From Rhodamnia argentea (taxonomy: Eukaryota > Streptophyta > Magnoliopsida > Myrtales > Myrtaceae), in assembly GCF_020921035.1 (NCBI RefSeq), contig NC_063152.1, forward strand, positions 32,091,494 through 32,155,493: a stretch of DNA of 64,000 nt. Reading direction: 5' to 3'. The position numbers were made by a program, and so were the translations under genes. Position 1 is the stretch's first letter, and every line of letters starts with the position of its first letter. The notes under the pieces were generated by a model, which did not search any database, had not been told where the DNA came from, and saw only the letters and a program-made list of their open reading frames with translations. Of this stretch, positions 1-13,379 are shown piece by piece.

Positions 1-903
1 ATTTAGTAAATTCAATCGAGATGAACGATCTTTGGCTATAGAGCGAGATATAAAATCTCTACCGTATAGAAAGATAAAATCACATTAGAATTCAATTTTA
101 AGGAAAAACTACGTGAGTTTGAGATATTAATCCATGCACTTAATTTAAGTATCTAGATACATATACCATTAACCTAATAAGGTACGGAAGATTTAACACG
201 GTTCATATAAATTCACAATGAATACCTAATAATTTTCTTTTGGGTGATCGAAAATGATATGGTGGACTTGACTAGGAATTACAGCCTCTAAATTGCAAAT
301 GAGAGCTCGTTATGCACTCCGTTCCTAACCTCATGTACATGTTAGATCCCATGTTTTAGAAATTTAAGCACAATGCATACAAAGATAACAGCCTGCTGAA
401 AAGTGAATCCTACTCTCGCAAACCTCTATGATCAGGCAAAGTCATTGCGAATGGTTAAAGAGAAAATAGGCTCATGGAAAGGTAAGACAGATTCTGCCCT
501 ATAGAGTTTTTTTTTTTTTAAGGTCTAAGCCCTATGGAGATTTTTTTTTTTTTTTTTTGACATGACTATTGAGAGTTGAGGTTGCTCTTTTCAGACAACT
601 TGCTCGAGGATAGACGGAGGACCATTCATACTAGCATTAGTTCAGAGACGTTATTTCGATTACATAATGGGGTAGAAATTGGAGCACCTTCTATTCCCTA
701 CCCGCTGTCGATTAAAAACTCAACTTGGGTCGAAATCAACGGTTTAACTGCTATTATCTTTGGCTTTATGGTAAGTAAATAACACCGCGCAATTTCTTGA
801 GCCTTTCTCCTTGTTTTTTTTCTCCTTGGGGTCGAAATTTCTTGAGCCTTTTCACCCCGGTGTACTCATCATGCACTATTCTGTTCAACTCATGATTGGT
901 TAA
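1..903. other. AT-rich flank, no recognised gene
   Basis: No coding pattern with family resemblance is visible. There are T-runs near 510-520 and 541-558. A 68-codon open frame at 576-782 on the plus strand shows no known motif. The part next to 904 should hold the 3' UTR of the minus-strand SPO11-2 gene. Confidence 0.5.
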
Positions 904-3841
904 TCAAATGTAATCGACCTGCACAATCTTCTTGGCAATGTACTTCCCCAAAAAATCATATCCGTGGAAGTACAGAGCTTCAATTTCGGCTCTCTGACCT
1001 GTCTCAGTCATCAATGCCAATTCCTCCTGGTACTTTTCCTGCAGAATGCCCATTTAATTAAGCAAAGCAGTTCCATTGGCTTACTTTGTGTAGTGTTTCA
1101 TCTAAGGCACCATTGCAGTGAGTTAGAATTTACCTGCAAGAGCTTTGAGGACATCAAGCTTTTTGCTATTCCAATATCTTTTGGCTTGAGAGGAAGTAAA
1201 GATTCTTCCGGTATCAGTTCCAGATCACTCCCTCGCAATCCCAACCACTTCACATTGCAAGCTGAGAGGGCAATATATTTCAAAAGAAAAAAAGAAAGAA
1301 AGAGGCAGTAAGAACTGCATTCTACTTTAAAGGATACAGATGTGCACATAAACATGGATTTCAAATGAAACTTTCATGAGTGCACCATATCGAAATGCTT
1401 CAAGACCCATTCCAATGCTCCCAAATTTAAAGGTGCACAGTATAGCTAATCCAGCTGGATTCCTTGCATATTCAGAATGCAGAAGTTTAACAGGGGCATA
1501 TTTAACTCCAGAAGGAACATCACATCACGCAGTAAAGAGGAGAAAAGGTCCCTCACCAGTCTACCAATGCCAGAATTGGCAAATTCGGAAAATTCTGGCT
1601 CATTCTGTGGAGAAAAAACCTGTATCACTTAGTAAAGCAGGCTATTGTCATAACTCTAGCAACACTGTCCTTTCAAGATATCAGCTTAGTTCTGCTAGTT
1701 GCTTCAGATTGGTTTGTTAAAGAGTGAAAGATCTGCTTAATGTGTTACCTCGTTGCAATATCTGGATACCCTTTGGCTGTAATTAGTATGCTTGGGATCT
1801 GATTGAACACATGATCGTCTACCAGCCGCTGGAATATTGCATGCTAAGCCAAGAAGATAACCTCAAAGGATGTCTCATAATTTTGTGATGGCGGAATCTA
1901 TCAGGTATTGATTTTATGAATTGACCAACCAAATTACCTTCTCTACTAGGAGGATATAGTGTGCATCAGTCTTCATAATCAAATTCTCCAGCAAATTCAA
2001 GTCACCGGATATAGGATACCCGGAAGAGCCACATGAACAGCAGTCAACAGTCTCCTTGTTTGGCTCCTAGAACATGTCCCAACGTAAGCAGTAAAGAAGG
2101 CAACAGAAATATGAATCCCCATCAAAATTCAATGGAGGTAGACTAGAGCAAATCCACATACAAAAGGCAGTATTCTTGTCAACTATGACTGCAACAACTA
2201 TATGGTTTACACAAGGAGAAGAAACCCTCCCAAGGAAACCATAGGACACTCAAGCAATTCCTTTGGTAAAGCAACATCAAGTTATGCAAATGTTCTGCTC
2301 CACTGACCAATGGTGGAAACGTTTTGGGTGTAGCCACATTGCAAAAAGATGAGAGTATCAGACATTAGGAGCGACAGTCTACTCTGATTGCAATTAAGAA
2401 TCTCTTGCAAGGCTTGTGATGAAACTACGGTCTACCAATCATCCAATTTAACGATCATACACAAGAGTGAACACAGTATTGCTAATATGCTATTTGGGGT
2501 ATCGCTGAATCACGAAATATATCCAGGAGATTCTATCTCCGAAAAGTCTTGAGAGCAGGTACCTGCAGCGACAATCTTCCAGCTACAAGTCCTCTGCTAG
2601 AGGCCATGATTCCGAGACTGTATCGGCTACACCGAAGCAATGCTACAATATCTGCCCATTTACATCCTGCACTCATCAAATGTATGCAAAGCAATCAACG
2701 GCACCATTAACTTAGGATTTGGACATCAATGCTGACCTTGGACTGCCTTATTAACTTGCAATTGGGAAGTGAAGTACTCCGATGATGTAGAAAGCAGTTT
2801 GTAGTAAAGCTCCCTCTGAGTGACTCTCTTCTCCTGAAGCAAAATCTGATAACACATCTCCATGACCTTCCAGACTGCAAAACATTCAAACCACACGTGT
2901 TATGTCAAAGGCTTTTATGCCTGCCTATTTGTAAAAGAAGCTAGGCGATCTTGATCATAGAAATTAGGAAGGTACCTCTAATGAAGCCTTTAGTGGCATT
3001 AGCTCTCATCAAAGACCTCGTGCCAAACGAGTGAGAGAGAAATATCCATGAAACATCAGTAAGTAGTCCATGATTCACTCTGCTGTTCCTCAATGTCCTA
3101 TTAATCTGCACATCCATGGATACAATTATTGAAGTTGAATAGAGAGACAGGTGATGGCATTTGAATTTTCACTTCCTCACCGGTTGCCCCAAAAATCATT
3201 ATTACATTTATCAACCTTCCATCATGTAGCTTGCTTCAGAAACAGTCCATTTCCAACGGCGGGGAGAAAAAAAAGAAAAAAGGCAGATAACTGTCCAGCT
3301 TCACAGGCACATAAAGCTCTACCATGCTTGCCATTAACACGCGTTCCGAAACTGGAAAAAACTTTTGACTGCATCAGAACGATCTCCTATTTCCCACTAT
3401 GGAAAAGGCAATCTCTAAGGGACTGAGAAAAGACAGTGAAGCAGTAGTGATGGGCTCTCGGTCTCAAGCTCGATGAAGCATATTGAAATCCTCTCACACC
3501 GGCCTTAACTCATCGCAATCAAATCAGAAGCAGAAACGTTTTTTTGACACTGCAGCAGAGAAGTTGCTACATCTCCGTTCTAATCTCAAAACAAGCGTGT
3601 GAATACCTCGTTCGCTTAGTCAAACTTAGAGACGCGATCAGGAGCCGAAACGGAGAGAAACAACACCGGAAACTACCAGGGGAAGATGCGAGATCGCAGG
3701 ATCGTGGGAAGTCAAGGTCCGGAGGAAACTGAGCACCGCGACTTCAATTCGGGCACGAGCTTCGGCGGGAGGGAGGACATCGGCGCAGCACAGCCGCTGA
3801 TCGGAGAAGAACGTCAGCGAAGACGCGCAGAGATCTTCCAT
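904..3841 (-). CDS. SPO11-2: Meiotic recombination protein SPO11-2 (topoisomerase VI A-like)
   Basis: Ten exons on the minus strand, all GT-AG: 3841-3677, 3105-2976, 2874-2737, 2651-2563, 2066-1938, 1843-1749, 1619-1557, 1462-1386, 1261-1134, 1038-904. Together they give 1149 nt, or 382 aa, close to the 383 aa I recall for Arabidopsis SPO11-2. The protein makes meiotic DNA double-strand breaks by a tyrosine transesterification, working with SPO11-1 and the MTOPVIB subunit in the nucleus. The catalytic motif TQRELYYKLL is present, with the active tyrosine at about residue 123. The Toprim acidic residues are seen in LLVEK and ALVDWNPAG. The C-terminal part holds CNVKWLGLRG and IPEESLLPLKPKD. 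The start at 3841 (MEDLCASS) was chosen because it aligns with the family N terminus. An in-frame ATG 18 codons upstream at 3895 is possible. No stop or frameshift is seen, so the gene looks functional. Confidence 0.95.
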
Positions 3842-3895
3842 TTCCGTTCTTCCCGTCTGATCGTTCTGTCCTTCGTCCTGCGGAGCGCGGGACAT

Positions 3896-4914
3896 TTGGG
3901 AGAGACGAAAGTAGGCGGAAATTGGCGCGACAGCTTCCGCGCTTGAATAGGAGAGATTTCTTATGGTATAGATGCAGCGCGTGAGCGGCACGCGAAAAAA
4001 CAAGTGGCATTTCAAGAATTTGTTTATTTTGCGAAAAATGAACGTTTTAAAAAAATATTATTTAATAATGATCACCAAGTACCAACATCGTTTAAAATAA
4101 TTAATTAATCAAAAATACTTTCATCATTAATAATAACTTATGTCTAAATATTTTCGTGAACAATAAAAATATTTTTCGTTAATTCATTTTTTTAAACCAT
4201 GCAAACGATAATTTTTACGGAATCATTTTCCAAATCATTCATGTTATTTCATGAAGAATGAATTATCTGAAAATATATTTTAAAAATAATGGCTCGTATC
4301 ACTCGACATTCATTAGCCATGAATATTTTTAGATAATGATAATTTTCGAAAAACATTTTTAAATTATTTATTTTTTGCGAAATAAGCGAAAAATTTCATT
4401 GAAAAATAGGATTTAGAATGCTTGTCACGAACAATGTGATAAATTCTATCATATCAACCGTGTAATCCAGAGAGTATTTTTTCTCGTTAAGGATTTTCTA
4501 TTACCCTCTACATTAAGGAATTTTTTTTTTTTTTTTTGGGTCCAATACATTGACTTCTTGAAGAGTTAAAAAAACGGATGTAAGCTTCTCGACTTTCACC
4601 TTACATGGATAAATAATTTTACAAATGTACCGTGCAACAAACGTGAAATTGAAGGAAAAAAAAGGAAGAAGAAATTGTCTGAAAAAACATTACATCAATA
4701 GAAAGAAAGATGACGTTGACTATAGATACAACTCCGCACACATCTACAGAGGCAAAACTGTTACATTGACCATTACACAGAGTAAAGACCTTCGCATGAA
4801 CCCGGATGGCCTATGGTGCGAACCCACTGCTAAAAACTACCAGCCGACATTAAATCCAAAATCGGTCCTTCATCTGCCGATGGGCGGTCATCGTGGCACG
4901 ATGATCTAGCTTTG
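3896..4914. other. AT-rich spacer between SPO11-2 and PIAL copy A
   Basis: This spacer holds no gene I can support. 4020-4400 is AT-rich with inverted-repeat-like motifs seen elsewhere in the window. From about 4320 onward it is similar to about 19590 onward, beside copy B, which marks the approximate left edge of the segmental duplication. A T-run lies at 4520-4537. Confidence 0.55.
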
Positions 4915-7900
4915 TCACTGGGTACCCGGCGGATACCCTAGATGACTTCTGCTACCAGTTATAGGGTTTGGACTCCGTTGGTGAGGTGGACCCGTAGGTG
5001 AGGCTGAACCCATGGCGGATGGGGGCGGAGCAGATTGAGCCTGTTGGGTTGGCCGGATAAAAGTGAGATTACTATCCAAGTGCGACCGTCCAGAAATGCT
5101 TCCGCGCATTGGACGCGTAGGACGCCAGTTTTGCTCCGCCGACAACTCCCCAGTACCGCCACCACTTGAGGGAGAGTGTACCCCAGTGTTAGCTCCTTGG
5201 TCACCTACCGATTCCCAGAAACTATCAAGTAGAGAGGACCCCATTCTCGAGGGCTGATTCTGCAACTGCACCGGAGTTTGCGCAGGCATGGCTGGTTGTT
5301 GAGCAGAAGGCCAGAACATCGATGAACCAGGTGTTTGACTGACTGGAGAAGGAGTGCGAGGAAGAATTGGTCTATTCATGCTTGGAGAATGGGTAGTGGA
5401 TGGGTTCAGAGCTTGCTGCAAGTGCGAGTTTTGGAATGTTTGGAATGGTCCAGAGGGCGTTCTAGGACGACCTTGGAGTTGACCAGGCGACGGTGGTGTT
5501 TGGAATGGTCCAGAGGGCGCTCTAGGACGACCTTGAAGTTGACCAGGAGACGGGCGCACCACCGGAGGCATTTGGACTGATTGCCCCATGGAGAATCGAT
5601 CCTGATGATAACGTTTCAGTACAAAATGTATCAGACATGATAACGTAACCTATCCGTTCTTGTTTTTCTTCCATATTAATGACAATAATTGGCTCGAGAC
5701 TTCCCAATCTAGGAACATGCAACACAAGGGAAAAACAAACCTGTATTGGTGAGCTCCGGAGCAATGCTGATGGAGGGATGTTCGAGACTTCAGGGGGATT
5801 CACAGGAGGTCTAGAAATATGCTGCTGCCTGTCCAACTGCATTCCTACGCTTCCAAAACCTTCTAGAGGCTGAGTCGTAGACATTGTAGGCCGCGGAGCC
5901 ATGGAAGGACCACCGGGCATCATCAAACTCCGTAATCGCGGCAATGGGCTTGGTGTCTGGGCACTGGCTGGGGGGGCCTGCATTCCTTCAGTTATAGTTG
6001 CATGTCTAAGTATGGAGGGCATGTTTCTATATTCATGTCCACCAGCTGTATTTACAAATGGTGACTGTTGTATTTGTAGATTATTGGGAACAGACAATTG
6101 AGTTTGCATCCTACAGTCCATGAAATTAGCATTTCCAAGAAATTGAGCATCTTGAGCTGGTGCAGGAGAAACGGCACCAGCCGATGCCGAAGTGACAATA
6201 GCAGAGGTTGCCTGAGGTAGACCCCCATGTATTTGCATCTCCTGCCCAGCGTTTGATGTTGAAGGAGTTTGAACAAATCCAGGCAAGTTATTTCCCGATT
6301 GAGCAAGTTGGGTTACAGTGCAGCCGTTGTTTAATGCAGATGGCAAAGATGGATTTGTGGGAATGCTTTGAATAAAAAAATCAGATTGCAAAGGTTTGCT
6401 ATCTTCAGGTTCAGAAGTAAAGGCTCCATCCATTTCATCATCATCCCCTGTTAGATCCAAAACATTGGGAATGGTACTTGGAGAAACAGTAGATTTTTGC
6501 TGCTCAGACCCTTGTTTAAGGCAGTTCAGGGTCTCATTGGGAGTCTCATAAAGATCATCATTGCACTCCATAACTGCCTTCCATGAACCATCAACAGTGA
6601 TTGTCACCTCAGAAATGTCATCACTCACTACTTGCAGGACCTGTCAGACAGAAAATACTGAAAATAAGAACTTCATGATTGACAGCGCACAACGATGCAC
6701 CCTAATGCTTCAAAAATACCATATGGAAGATGACAACTAGTACCAAGTTACCTTCACAATGTTTTGATCAACACGAATGTCGGTAAAGCGGACAGGTCGA
6801 TTGCAATGAGGGCAACGCCAAGATGGTTTCCTTGAATTTATGCTGAGGAAATTACTATAATCGAAACACTACAAAAGCCACGTCACAAATTGCAGAAGTA
6901 GCTGGGAAAGAGGCCAAAGTAATTCCAAGATCAAGATGAACTTTCAGATTTCATCAACACTATCTTATCAAGAAATTGTCATAACACTAAACAGTTTCGG
7001 GTTTTGAACAACAACAGAAAGATCTTTCCTTGCAACCAGCAACTTGTAATCAAGCAATGAGATGACGAAAAGCTTTATAGTTCTGCCATCAATGTACTAG
7101 GGCTATGGCAAGCCAAAATCGACATTTAAACCTTCAAAGAGCTTATGATGTCAAAAAACCACCAAAAATATGAGGCACATATGCACAGCCAATCATTTTC
7201 CGTAATAGTTTTCCGACATTCCAGAAAAACTGAGAAAATTTTCCAATAAACTATGCTTTACATTACCATCATAGGATGGTGCAATGACCACTCACCTGAC
7301 GGTGTTTGCAGAACTGTCCTTTGACAGGTAATTGGATACGGGTTCGGCTGTTTCATATGGGAAGGATACGGCATCATCAGATATAGAAATAGCTACAAAA
7401 AATGCACACAGAATCTAAAAGACGAACAATGTTGGCTATATTAATAAAACCACTTTTCAAAGGAGAAGGAAGAAAAAATCAGCAGAGGCAGCAAAAAACT
7501 AAATTTCACAGAATCAAGCTTCCAAAATGAATCATCATCCAGTTTAGTAATCCTGGAACAGACAAGTACCTAACAATGTAACTCTCACAGTGGGTATTAT
7601 AGAATCATTATCTAATAAGCAGGAAGAATTCTACATGAACTTTCTGAACGTAGTACTCAGTAGTCTTCAGAGGCATGTCCTTCACCTAATTCACTTTCCC
7701 ACAAGCAGCCCAGATCATATCTATCAAATGAGTAATTGTTATCTATTAAACACACTACAACTAACGAAGAAACAACTAATGACCTGTGGCACCGACGTCT
7801 ACCAAAGCATCTAAGAAAAGGATAACTCCCCTTCCAAATAAATTTGTCAAAGAATGGTGGTTTTACACCTTTTATTTTCATACAAATCATCCCAAACGTC

Positions 7901-10900
7901 CAAGACTTAGTTCAAATTAACACACGGTGACTCATGCTTTCATTATCCTAATGTACTTCAAATTTAGTGCATAACTAGCCCAAGCATAGACCAAGCAAAG
8001 GCAACTAAAAAAGAACCAAAAATAACATGGTAACAATGTCGACAATAGATCAGGCATACCTTATGGGGCAATTGAGACATATACGAGATGCCACCTCTAT
8101 TATGTCGGAGTCTGAAATATGGAGACAAAAGCAAGAAAAAACCATTTTATTAGGTAGTGGAACATATTGTTCTCATCGAATGAGAAAACGCAGCAACTGC
8201 AAAGCAAATTGCATCAACCGAACTTTTCTCTTGGACAACACACCTGAATCTGCTGCAGCAACGGTTGCTGGAACATAATCTAATAGCGTTGATGAATCAG
8301 GTAGCGATGCCACACTCATAAAGGCAACGATTATCACATAATGACCTTTTCAAAAATTAAAAATGTCACTTGGCGAGGCTTACTCCGAGGGAAAAAAAAA
8401 AAAAAAAGGTGGGAGGAGAAAAATATTTACTCAAGCATACCATCAAACTGGCCAACCGCTTGGAGAAGGTTTGTTCCGTATTTAAGCACTTGCGCGACAA
8501 TAGTAGGCATCTGAGGTCCAGTGTCCTAACAGCGTCCAAGGAAATAAAATATAACATTTCCGATCAAAAGAAAAGAGAAACCAAATAATTCTTTATCTCA
8601 ATTTTACTGCCTCAACAATACATTGAATTCATCTAAAGCATTAGAAAGACATGAACCATGAAGGCATTCGTTCTTCTCTCTACTCCCCTTCCATTCAGTA
8701 GAAAGCTACAAAACCAAACCAAGAAGATAACGACATTAGAATAACTCAAAAAATCACATTTAGGAAGTTAACTGAATCAGGAAAAGTCGCACCTAACTTG
8801 TGGAGGAGTTATGATACATGCAGATGTCTCTATGTTATCTGTCCGTGCTACAAGTAACCTCTGTAAGAAAGACAGTTCAGCAGCAAAAATTCTGTCATTC
8901 CTATCTCAAGATATCAGGATATCCGTTTGAAAGACTTGATGTCGAGTTTGAAATATATAGAAGGAAGAGAAAGCAGGTCGTATTATTTAAACATTACAAG
9001 CCCACAGCACAAGAATGCTCCGCATGGCTCGAAATACATATGGAGGCAATTATGTATTTATACATCAAAACCAAATGAAAAATCTAAATCTCTCAGTAAC
9101 TTAGACATGCAAATGGAAGGAGGCGGATGAAAAGATTTTTTTCATACCATCGAAAATAAAGCGACTGGGGATAGAGTGAAAATATCTGAATCATGCAGAA
9201 TTGCTATGTCAAGATAAGAAAAAGAAATGAAAAGATCAGGACTACCTGTGGATGAAGACAATAAATCTCATAGCTGCTAGCAGAAAGACGAGTACAAATC
9301 TCATTGGTTCAAATAACAGAAAAGATGTCAATATCAAGAAGTCAGACACCAAAAAGAAAATTCCCATCAGGACACCCATCAGGACAAAGGAAAAACTTGG
9401 GTCCTAACCTTACCTCTACGTTCTTTTTCCTATCTTGTTCTCTCATTTCAGTCTTTCTGAACAGAAAAACGTAAGCTCTCTCTAATTTTCTAAGAGAAGT
9501 TTCAAATAGAATCAGGAAAACATCTTTTCCCCCTTTGTGAAGAGTTAAGAGTCCCGTATGCAATAGATTATCATGATATTTATATATGTAGAGAGACTTC
9601 AGTGCAACAACCAATGCTCAGTCATTCATCTCACTTCTAGCAAATACATCATGCCAGCATGTTTCAGTTGCTCCGCGAGGCATAGCAAGAATCATTGTCG
9701 AGTTGTCTGAATGTTGCTATGTTAAGTTACATAACCACAATGGTAGATTCAGAGGTTACTTACTACTTTCTCTTCTGCAGAGTGCACCATGCTCTTACAT
9801 ATGGGAAAATCACTGACAAATGCTCCATATCCAGGCTGCAAACCAACCAGAAAAGGCAAATTTATACTGATGGTGACCCTCAATAATTATCATAGTAGAA
9901 AAAGCTAAGAGTGCTACCTCTACTTCCAGCGAAGTAAGAATTTGGCCCATCTTCAGCTGTGGATAGAATCTGCGAAAATATTATATAAAGAGAGGAAAAT
10001 AAGGAAGCAATGTGAACATCTCAGTGGCAACTGATAAATTACAATATATGAATAATTTATCACAATCCTAACAACAGAACCTTCTTCAATAAATGTAGAA
10101 TGGAAAAAGAAAATTTATTCATACTGTTCTTCAACCGGACATCTAATTCATAGAACTTGAAACATCATTCAGGTTTTGATATAAAAATTGCACTAATCAC
10201 TGACCAACTTAGGGACAACTAGACTTATGAAATTAATTAAAAGGCAAACAGCCCATAGCTACCTGGTTGAACTTAGTTCTTCTGGAAGGCTAATAAAAGC
10301 TATTCAGTCAACTGTACTATTTAACTGACAAATTAAGTATGATGGAGGAATAAAACAGTCTGATGAGAAACAAGAAGCTCCTCATGTAACAAGGACTCGA
10401 AACATATCATAATTGAGAAACATGGAAAATCACACAACCCTGAAAGACTTTACCTTGCCATAATAATTGAAACTAGGGAAAAAGAGGAAGTACTTCCAAC
10501 AGTAGTGTCTCTTGGAATTTGAAAGCTTTTCCCAATCTATACGCAATATCAGCAGTTGCAAGCAAAGTCAACAGCCCAGATTACAATTATAACAGCAAGT
10601 GGTTTAAGAACAGAGAAGAGCATACTTCATCAACAAGGGCAAGGAGCTCTTGACAATCCTTCTCTGGAAACCATTTAAATTTGCATGCATTCTACAATGT
10701 TCAACAAATAGAAATAGACTCTCATAAGATTAACAAAATAACTCATAAAAGCCACATGTTGGCTGTGAAACATAAAATTAAGGATGCTCCGAGTCAAATC
10801 AAATTAAGTACCCTAACAGAGATCATCAGAACCATTATAATTGCACGATTGAAACCATCATCTTTAAGAAGGCAGATCTAGATAACAAAGAAGAAGATTG

Positions 10901-13248
10901 GATTAGTCTTTGATAAGATAACATAGCATCACACACTAGAAGACAGTTACAGTTACAGTCACAACCAAAAGGCAAACAGTTTAAAACTCAAAAGCCAAAA
11001 TCAAGAGAATGGTGTTTCTGACTTTTTTCTTGGTTGGGATTAAATTTTTTCTTGTTTTCCTCTTAAAGAAGCCATGATTTACCATAAATGTAGTCAAGAT
11101 GAACTACTTTCTACAATTCTCATACTTAAAAGGAGATAATACTACTGTAATAATGTTGCTAGTTGTATCCAACATTTCTATGCGAATGAATCCCAAAATG
11201 CCACAAGTTAAAAAAGAAGCCATCCACACAGGCTGCAGTATACTCGTGTAAAAGCTGCTAGAAACATGAAGTTTCCTCAAAGAAAAGCAAGCTGCATATA
11301 CATCGCCTTTAATGAGAAAATCATCTTAATAAAATCAATCCATGGATAAACATAACAAGGAGCCACAAAGTTGTCTCCATAAACAGGCAAACAGCTAGCC
11401 CTGTTGCTGGGAAATGAAAGAGCATGAGGGTAATACTCTAAAAGGATGAGCACATCAAAATGTGAATGCAGACAGCTTAGTCAATCAAGAATGTCAACAG
11501 AAAATGTTCAAATCATCCTTCTCTTATCATTCCCCTTTAATGATCAATGTAGGTTATTATCATGTCCCCATACTATGTAGAATTATTGTTTCATAGCAAT
11601 GTCGGTCTTGTTGGTGGAAGCATGAATAATCAGCAGATTGTATGAACAGACACTCGCTCTTAAAATATCGGGTATCAATTGATGAGATATTTCATTAAGT
11701 ACATCTCAAAACATCGCGCTTGAGAGAGAGAGACATAGAGAGAGAGGAGCCAAATCCACAATGGGTAAAACTCTCTCTTGCATAGAGAAAGTATTTCATT
11801 TACTGTTTGCATCGATGACAAGGCTGAACAAGCCAATTACAATGTCCTGGGACAGGAATTCCAACCAATTTGGCGTTTTAGTTTCAGACTCTGATTTACT
11901 TGCTTCAACATGTGTAATTGCCACGTGATAGTATCCGATGTACAAAACACCTTCTCTTCTCGCATGAGGTGCACCCTTCTGATAGTTTTGGTAATCTGGG
12001 ACTCAAGTAAAAGCCATAGCACACATTTGCACTGTCTAGAAAGGTTCTAAAAATCTCATTCGGAGAGAAAAATGTTTTGACTTCTGTTAGCATACAATCA
12101 GCAGCATGAGGGTGCAATCTTGCCCGACAGCATGCATAGCAACAGGACTAAGAATTGGCGATCACTGCTTGGATTCAACACAAATTGCACAATTCATGAT
12201 CAACGACCTAAAAAGACATGCAGTCAATTGCCTTAATTTATTCAATCATCGTCCTAACACAATACTCTTGAATCAAAGACCTAAATAGACACGACCATAA
12301 AACAACACAAATTGCACAAAGCACGTTCTAGGCGGGCGGGCGGGCGCAAAAGAACTAAGCTTAAGTTTCGCCCCACTAGCAAGTACATATTCAAAATGTT
12401 AATCAAGCTATATTTTAGCAAAAGCAACCTGTTCACCGGCCATTTTGATGGAGCAATCAATCAATCAATCAAGATCGCTATAGGAAACACCTCGAGCAAA
12501 GAAAGTTGCAAGAAGGTGGAAAACGAAAGTCATCACAAGCACAGATTGTGACCAAACTTACCTTTTTCAGTAATGGGGGTAACTCAAGAGCTTTGGGCAG
12601 AACCTCATTGTTTGCAACAGCATAGTCAATGCCTCTGATTCTCGAAATCAATGAATCCAATGAGCCAAAAGAAAACAGCGAAACACAAAGGGGGTGAAAA
12701 GGGGGAGGACGACACAGGAATGTGGCAGAAACAAACAATCCACAAAACGTTGATACTAATATCCACCACAATCACGACACCGTTCTTTCTGACATTTATG
12801 GAGATACAATAAAAGGGGTCGGAAGTACACATGATGCTTGCGCTAAACATCCATCGAGAAAGAAGTTCAACAGAAAGTTCCCAGCTTAAACAGACTCAAA
12901 AGCTCCAGATGCTACACTACAGCGACAACTTTTAGTAGACACTGGTAAATGTTGGACTCTAACCAGGCTTTTACAGAGAACCGCTTCGACACAAATGGGA
13001 GCGTGACTAGGGACGTACCTGGCGAGAAAAAGGCACAGATTCACGAATTCCATGGGATTATCGCCAGACGGCGACGAGCCGGAGCCCTTGTCGGCGTTGA
13101 GATAGAGAGACAACCGCTGGGCGACGGCGGCCGCCTTAACTGCGTTGGCGAAAGAGCGGGAGAACCGGATCGGGGCGGCAGACGCGGCTTGCTGCGGCGG
13201 CGGCGGCGGCTGCTGAGGAGGGATCTGAGTGGCGGCTGCTCCGACCAT
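4915..13248 (-). CDS. E4 SUMO-protein ligase PIAL-type, copy A (917 aa)
   Basis: Sixteen minus-strand exons: 13248-13019, 12634-12562, 10877-10812, 10691-10626, 10536-10454, 9969-9918, 9835-9764, 8860-8793, 8705-8657, 8525-8441, 8345-8244, 8111-8060, 7347-7296, 6868-6752, 6640-5741, 5601-4915. The total is 2754 nt with every junction in phase. The family (Arabidopsis PIAL1/PIAL2) extends SUMO chains, and PIAL2 also acts with MOM1 in transcriptional silencing in the nucleus. The N terminus is proline/glutamine-rich, followed by the conserved helical region ([31 protein letters not shown]). The SP-RING spans about residues 328-389, with [26 protein letters not shown] and WRCPHCN keeping the C-H-C-C zinc ligands. 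Next comes the acidic [12 protein letters not shown] motif, a SUMO-interaction-like stretch, and a long P/Q/S-rich tail. The tail carries a 60-bp tandem duplication absent from copy B. The start codon is the first ATG of exon 1. Intact, with a paralogue at 20.2-29.7 kb. Confidence 0.93.
5441..5560 (-). repeat. 60-bp tandem duplication inside last PIAL-A exon
   Basis: Two head-to-tail units, 5441-5500 and 5501-5560, differ at only a few bases and keep the reading frame. They encode two 20-residue units of the form [11 protein letters not shown][A/T]PSGPFQT. Copy B has a single unit, so the extra unit arose in copy A after the duplication, or was lost from B. Confidence 0.93.
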
Positions 13249-13379
13249 CACTCGAATTTGGAGCGCATTCGAGAGGGAAATTTGTGCCGCAAAGTCTCTG
13301 GTGCTTTTGCGGGTTTGAATTGAACCTTCGCAGTTTTTCTTTTTATTGGAAAATTTTCGTCGGCAGTTATTTCGTGTTT

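Noticed and set aside
9249-9302. Possible extra PIAL-A exon (ICTRLSASSYEIYCLHPQ) with GT after it; similar text in copy B
   Set aside because: Joining exon 7 directly to exon 8 (EEKV then RLLVA) matches the family without a gap, so this looks like conserved intron sequence.
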